Assembly (NCBI GenBank): GCA_040772845.1
Contig: JAXGXG010000001.1
Location: 5,580,001 to 5,644,000 of the forward strand
Direction of reading: 5' to 3'
From: PWXP01 sp040772845
GTDB taxonomy: Bacteria > Planctomycetota > Planctomycetia > Pirellulales > Thermoguttaceae
DNA length: 64,000 nucleotides
Both the position numbers and the translations under genes were made by a program. The notes under the pieces were generated by a model. That model was not told the origin of the DNA. It did no database searches and was given only the letters and a program-made list of their open reading frames with translations. This document shows, one piece after another, positions 61,091 through 64,000 of this stretch. Every line of letters begins with the position of its first letter. The stretch's first letter is position 1.

Positions 61091-63310
61091 ATGTGGTTGC
61101 CCACCTGCCGCGCCTTTTCGGGTTGGATGAGTCTGATGCTCGTGGCCGTTGTATTGTCGGTAGCCGGCCGGGCGGGAGGGGCCGATGTCCTGGGAGAAAA
61201 GGAGTTGGCTTCCGGGCGCGACCCGAGTTTCGAGTCGGTCAGCCGCCATTTTCCGGCGATGAAACTGCCTCGCGAGGTGATTGGCGTCAAGGAGCACCGC
61301 GATGAGTTCATCATCATGCCGGACGGCCGGGTGGCGTTCACGCCGTCTCGTGAAGGTTATTACTGGCGCGGATACATCGCCGCGAAATCGGGGCGCGCCT
61401 TCTTCTCGCTGGATGAAGGCAACACCTGGCTCGGCCAACCCGGCAGCGGAATGCTTACCCGGAAGCGTCTTCTCGACGGGTATATGCCCATTGTCATCGC
61501 CGAGTTTGAGCCGGTAGGCCAATCGGCCAGCGGCCTGAAGTTCGAGCAGACGGCCGTCGCCTGGTCGGAGGGAATGAGTCCGGATCGGCCGATCTGGGCC
61601 TTTGTGCGGATGACGGTTGCCAATACGAGCGACCGGCAGCGCGAGGTTGCACTGCATTGGAACGTGGACTACGGCGCGGACAAGGAGCGTAAGGTCCGAA
61701 AGGCGGCTTCCTGGAAGTTCACACTGGCGCCGGGGGTCGAAAAGACCGTCTATGGGAAACTGCCGTATCTGGATGGCTACGAAAAAGCAATCGAAAGCTC
61801 CACCGAGGAGTTCGACAGCCGCCTGGCCGAGGCCGCGGGATTCTGGAAAGAACTGCTCAGTAAGGGAATCCGGATTGCCGTTCCCGAAGCGAGGATCAAC
61901 GATGCCTATCGCGCCTGGCTGGCCTATACGTTTCTGAACGTCGACAAGATCGACGCGATGTACGAACCGCATGACGGTTCCGGTTTCTACGAGTCGATTT
62001 TCGGAATTATGGCCGCCAAGTACTGCAATGCGCTGGACCTGATGGGATACCCGGACGATGCCCGGAAATATCTCGACTCGCTGGGAACGCTCATTTCGCC
62101 GGAAGGGCATTTCAAAGTGGCTTTCGGGACGGTCGATACGGGCGTGTTGCTGCTGGTCATGGCCAACCACTACCAGCTTACCGGCGACCGGAAATGGCTG
62201 GAGGCAGCGGCTCCGCGAATGGTCAAAATGTGCGACTGGATCATCGCGAAACGGAAGGGCAGTATGGCGGAGCAGCAGGAAGGGGCGCTCTGCTACGGTC
62301 TGATCTCTTCCAACGTGGGTGTGGACAATCCCGGGGCGGACTACAGCTACGTAACCGATACGGCGCTTTGCGTCGGCATGGAGGCAACGGTGCAGGCCTT
62401 GCTTGCATTGGGAAAGAACGATGAGGCCGAACGCATTCGGAACGAAGCAACGGCCTATCGGCGCGATATCGAGGCGTCGATGCGCAAAGCGGTTACGGAG
62501 CATGAAGGCTTGAAAATCCTGCCCGTCATGCCCAAGACGCATAAGTACCTGAAGCGGGCCGAGTACAAGACGCACGTTGAAGCCGGACCCGGCGAGGGAT
62601 ACACCGGGCATGGCTACTACGCCCTGTTCGGCAGCATCGTCCTGGAAACGGCGTTCCTGCCGGCTACCGACGAGACGTTTCGCCTGATCGCCCAGTTGAT
62701 GGAAAAGCGGGATGGGCTGGCCATGGGCATGTGCGCGTTCGGCGGCAAGGGCGGGATCGATCACGCCTTCACCTACGGCTACTGGATGAACTGCCTGGAA
62801 CGGGGCGAACCCGAACGCGCTATACTCGGACTGTACGGCTCCCTGGCCTATGGCATGTCGCGTGATACGTGGGCAGGTGTGGAATGCACCAATATGATCC
62901 ACGGGGCCAACGCAGCGACCTTGCCGCACCTGCGATCCGGAACCCAGCAGTTGCGATTGCTGCGCAACATGCTCGTTCGTGAGGACGCAAACCGGCTGCT
63001 TCTGGCGCAGGCCGTACCGCAGCACTGGCTGACCGACGGGCAGGAGGTTCAAATCGAGGACGCACCGACCCGGTTCGGCAAGGTGAGCTATTCGATCCAC
63101 TCGCACACCGGTGACGGTCGGATCGAGGTCCGGATTACACCGCCGAAGCGAACGCCGCCGGTAGCGATTGTCGTCTACCTGCGACATCCGGATGGCAAGC
63201 CCATCAGGTCGGCAACCGCCAATGGCGAGGCCGTGAAATCGTTCGACGCCGGTTCGGTGACATTGGACAAAGTGATGGAACCGGTGACCATTCAGGTGAA
63301 CTACGAATGA
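61091..63310 (+). CDS. secreted six-hairpin (alpha/alpha barrel) glycosidase-like protein
   Basis: 739 residues from ATG 61091 (GGAGGT upstream; earlier in-frame codons read as junk). The signal peptide ends VAGRAGGAD. The N-terminal part is a beta-sandwich (WAFVRMTVANTSDRQREVALHWNVDY). The centre and end are an (alpha/alpha)6 barrel as in GH116/GH63/GH15-like enzymes (AYRAWLAYTFLNVDKIDAMYEPHDGSGFYESIFGIMAAKYCNALDLMG in outline, then SYVTDTALCVGMEATVQALLALGKNDEAE). The family number cannot be fixed by eye. It is followed immediately by a DUF1559 remnant, overlapping by four bases. Confidence 0.65.
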   Translation: MWLPTCRAFSGWMSLMLVAVVLSVAGRAGGADVLGEKELASGRDPSFESVSRHFPAMKLPREVIGVKEHRDEFIIMPDGRVAFTPSREGYYWRGYIAAKSGRAFFSLDEGNTWLGQPGSGMLTRKRLLDGYMPIVIAEFEPVGQSASGLKFEQTAVAWSEGMSPDRPIWAFVRMTVANTSDRQREVALHWNVDYGADKERKVRKAASWKFTLAPGVEKTVYGKLPYLDGYEKAIESSTEEFDSRLAEAAGFWKELLSKGIRIAVPEARINDAYRAWLAYTFLNVDKIDAMYEPHDGSGFYESIFGIMAAKYCNALDLMGYPDDARKYLDSLGTLISPEGHFKVAFGTVDTGVLLLVMANHYQLTGDRKWLEAAAPRMVKMCDWIIAKRKGSMAEQQEGALCYGLISSNVGVDNPGADYSYVTDTALCVGMEATVQALLALGKNDEAERIRNEATAYRRDIEASMRKAVTEHEGLKILPVMPKTHKYLKRAEYKTHVEAGPGEGYTGHGYYALFGSIVLETAFLPATDETFRLIAQLMEKRDGLAMGMCAFGGKGGIDHAFTYGYWMNCLERGEPERAILGLYGSLAYGMSRDTWAGVECTNMIHGANAATLPHLRSGTQQLRLLRNMLVREDANRLLLAQAVPQHWLTDGQEVQIEDAPTRFGKVSYSIHSHTGDGRIEVRITPPKRTPPVAIVVYLRHPDGKPIRSATANGEAVKSFDAGSVTLDKVMEPVTIQVNYE

Positions 63311-63519
63311 AAGCGGGGGTCCACCCTTTGAACTCACAGTTCGATCGTGTCGCAGACGGAGTTGCCTTCAACCACCTTCCGATGGGCAGCTACCATCCGG
63401 GCGGGGGCCATTTCGCTGCGGCCGACGGTAGTGTACACTTTCTTGCTGATTCCTTCTCTTTCGATCTGTACCGTCAACTCATGACTGTCGATGGAGGTGA
63501 AAGTGTTCCCATTCCCTAG
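63307..63519 (+). pseudogene. C-terminal remnant of a DUF1559 gene
   Basis: 70 codons that match only the end of a DUF1559 protein (YHPGGGHFAAADGSVHFLADSFSFDLYRQL, then GGESVPIP). There is no pilin-type N-terminus and no upstream frame, and it begins at an ATG overlapping the glycosidase stop. It is a leftover of a deleted gene whose end has been kept, possibly because the ribosome binding site of the next gene lies inside it. Confidence 0.8.
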
Positions 63520-63964
63520 TCGCGTTTCTTCTGGCTCCGGCAGAATCCGTTCCCGTCGCGTATTGTCCGTGACGGCAATGGCCGGTCTGCTTCTGTTGGG
63601 TGGCTGTGGTGACAGCCGATCGCTGGCCCCGGTGACGGGGCGTGTGCTCTACAACGGCAAGCCGCTGACGTCCGGAACCGTCTTCTTCCAGCCCGAAGCC
63701 GGGCAGCCGGCAACGGGTGAGATTCAGCCCGATGGCGCGTTTACCCTGCGTACCCGAGGCGAGGGCGACGGCGCGGTCGTCGGCCGCAACAAGGTCCGCG
63801 TTACCTGCTACGAAACCCCCGCCGGTGGCGCAGCCGAACAGGGCGAGGCCGTTCTCGGACGACTGCTGATTCCCAAGCGGTACACCGACTACGAAACCAG
63901 CGGGCTGGTTGTCGAGGTGCCTCCCGATCCGGAAAAGCCCATTGAGATTACTTTGACCGACTAG
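63503..63964 (+). CDS. small lipoprotein, carboxypeptidase-regulatory-like
   Basis: 153 residues from GTG 63503, chosen because GGAGG at 63493-63497 is five bases upstream; ATG 63491 would overlap that site. The lipobox is LLLLGGCGDS. The mature part opens LAPVTGRVLYNGKPLTSGTVFFQPE with IQPDGAFTLRTRGEGDGAVVGRNKVRV, and ends with the RYTDYETSGLVVEVPPDPEKPIEITL pattern of the DUF1559-partner lipoproteins. Its former partner survives only as the fragment just upstream, so its start lies inside that fragment. Confidence 0.85.
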   Translation: MFPFPSRVSSGSGRIRSRRVLSVTAMAGLLLLGGCGDSRSLAPVTGRVLYNGKPLTSGTVFFQPEAGQPATGEIQPDGAFTLRTRGEGDGAVVGRNKVRVTCYETPAGGAAEQGEAVLGRLLIPKRYTDYETSGLVVEVPPDPEKPIEITLTD

Positions 63965-64000
63965 TGCACGCGGGCCCAACCTGCCGAACCTCGCGGTCCG

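Noticed and set aside
60971..63337. 788-codon open frame on the minus strand across the six-hairpin glycosidase gene
   Set aside because: The plus strand has the signal peptide, ribosome binding site and fold-like sequence; the opposite frame has none of these.
1..64000. tRNA, rRNA, integrase, transposase or phage genes
   Set aside because: None could be recognised in any frame or by cloverleaf-like structure on reading through; this is a visual search only.

Overview
The window looks like a stretch of chromosome from a GC-rich planctomycete. The main markers are three intact DUF1559 (pseudopilin-like, N-terminal methylation signal) genes plus a DUF1559 remnant, five proteins ending in a PEP-CTERM sorting signal, small carboxypeptidase-regulatory-like lipoproteins next to the DUF1559 genes, a DUF6677-like protein, a BamB-like PQQ propeller, and an unusual J-like/Hsp70 pair. 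All calls come from reading the sequence and from recalled family features; no database search was run. I see no tRNA, rRNA, CRISPR array, transposase or phage gene.

Layout. 1-4330: end of a DUF6677-like gene, a small membrane protein, the Trk potassium uptake pair trkA-trkH, and a biotin-protein ligase. 4469-8551: a Tat-exported sugar isomerase-like protein, then a tight three-gene FecCD/BtuCDF-type ABC importer whose ATPase ends in a His-rich tail. A DUF4405 membrane cytochrome-like gene with a Gly-Arg-Met repeat tail converges on it. 9600-10660: decayed gene remnants (an IPT/TIG plus Big-type Ig domain piece and a possible secreted esterase piece). 10667-31004: a large accessory carbohydrate locus. 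It has two secreted TIM-barrel glycosidase-like proteins, two secreted FAD-dependent oxidoreductases, an IclR regulator, an FGGY sugar kinase (L-xylulose kinase-like), an SMP-30/gluconolactonase-like protein, three PEP-CTERM proteins and two DUF1559/lipoprotein pairs. A good sigma70 promoter overlain by an inverted repeat sits at its head.

31454-38530: a membrane-anchored trypsin-like protease, ilvN-ilvC (branched-chain amino acids) with a clear terminator, a radical SAM protein, a long U32 peptidase/RlhA-like protein and an RdgB/HAM1 nucleotide-pool sanitiser. 38562-47868 (minus strand): a BamB-like propeller, a triple C-type-lectin PEP-CTERM protein, an RND efflux pump whose periplasmic adaptor carries one in-frame amber stop, and a DUF1559/lipoprotein operon. 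48162-51283: an LsrG-like monooxygenase, mutS, and an orphan addiction-module antitoxin-like gene. 51292-54780: a repetitive PEP-CTERM protein that has lost its signal peptide. 55077-60823: an NfeD/ClpP-class membrane protease, a small conserved basic protein, a lipoprotein, a lid-less Hsp70, and a degenerate J-domain fused to a GspE/MshE N-terminal domain. 61091-63964: a six-hairpin glycosidase-like protein, a DUF1559 C-terminal remnant and a lipoprotein.

Two related ~90 bp intergenic repeats with inverted ends (41668-41753 and 56794-56882) look like members of a dispersed non-coding family. The most system-like parts are the 10.7-31 kb carbohydrate-oxidation locus and the Hsp70/J-like-MshEN/NfeD neighbourhood. 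Function in both is inferred from gene content.
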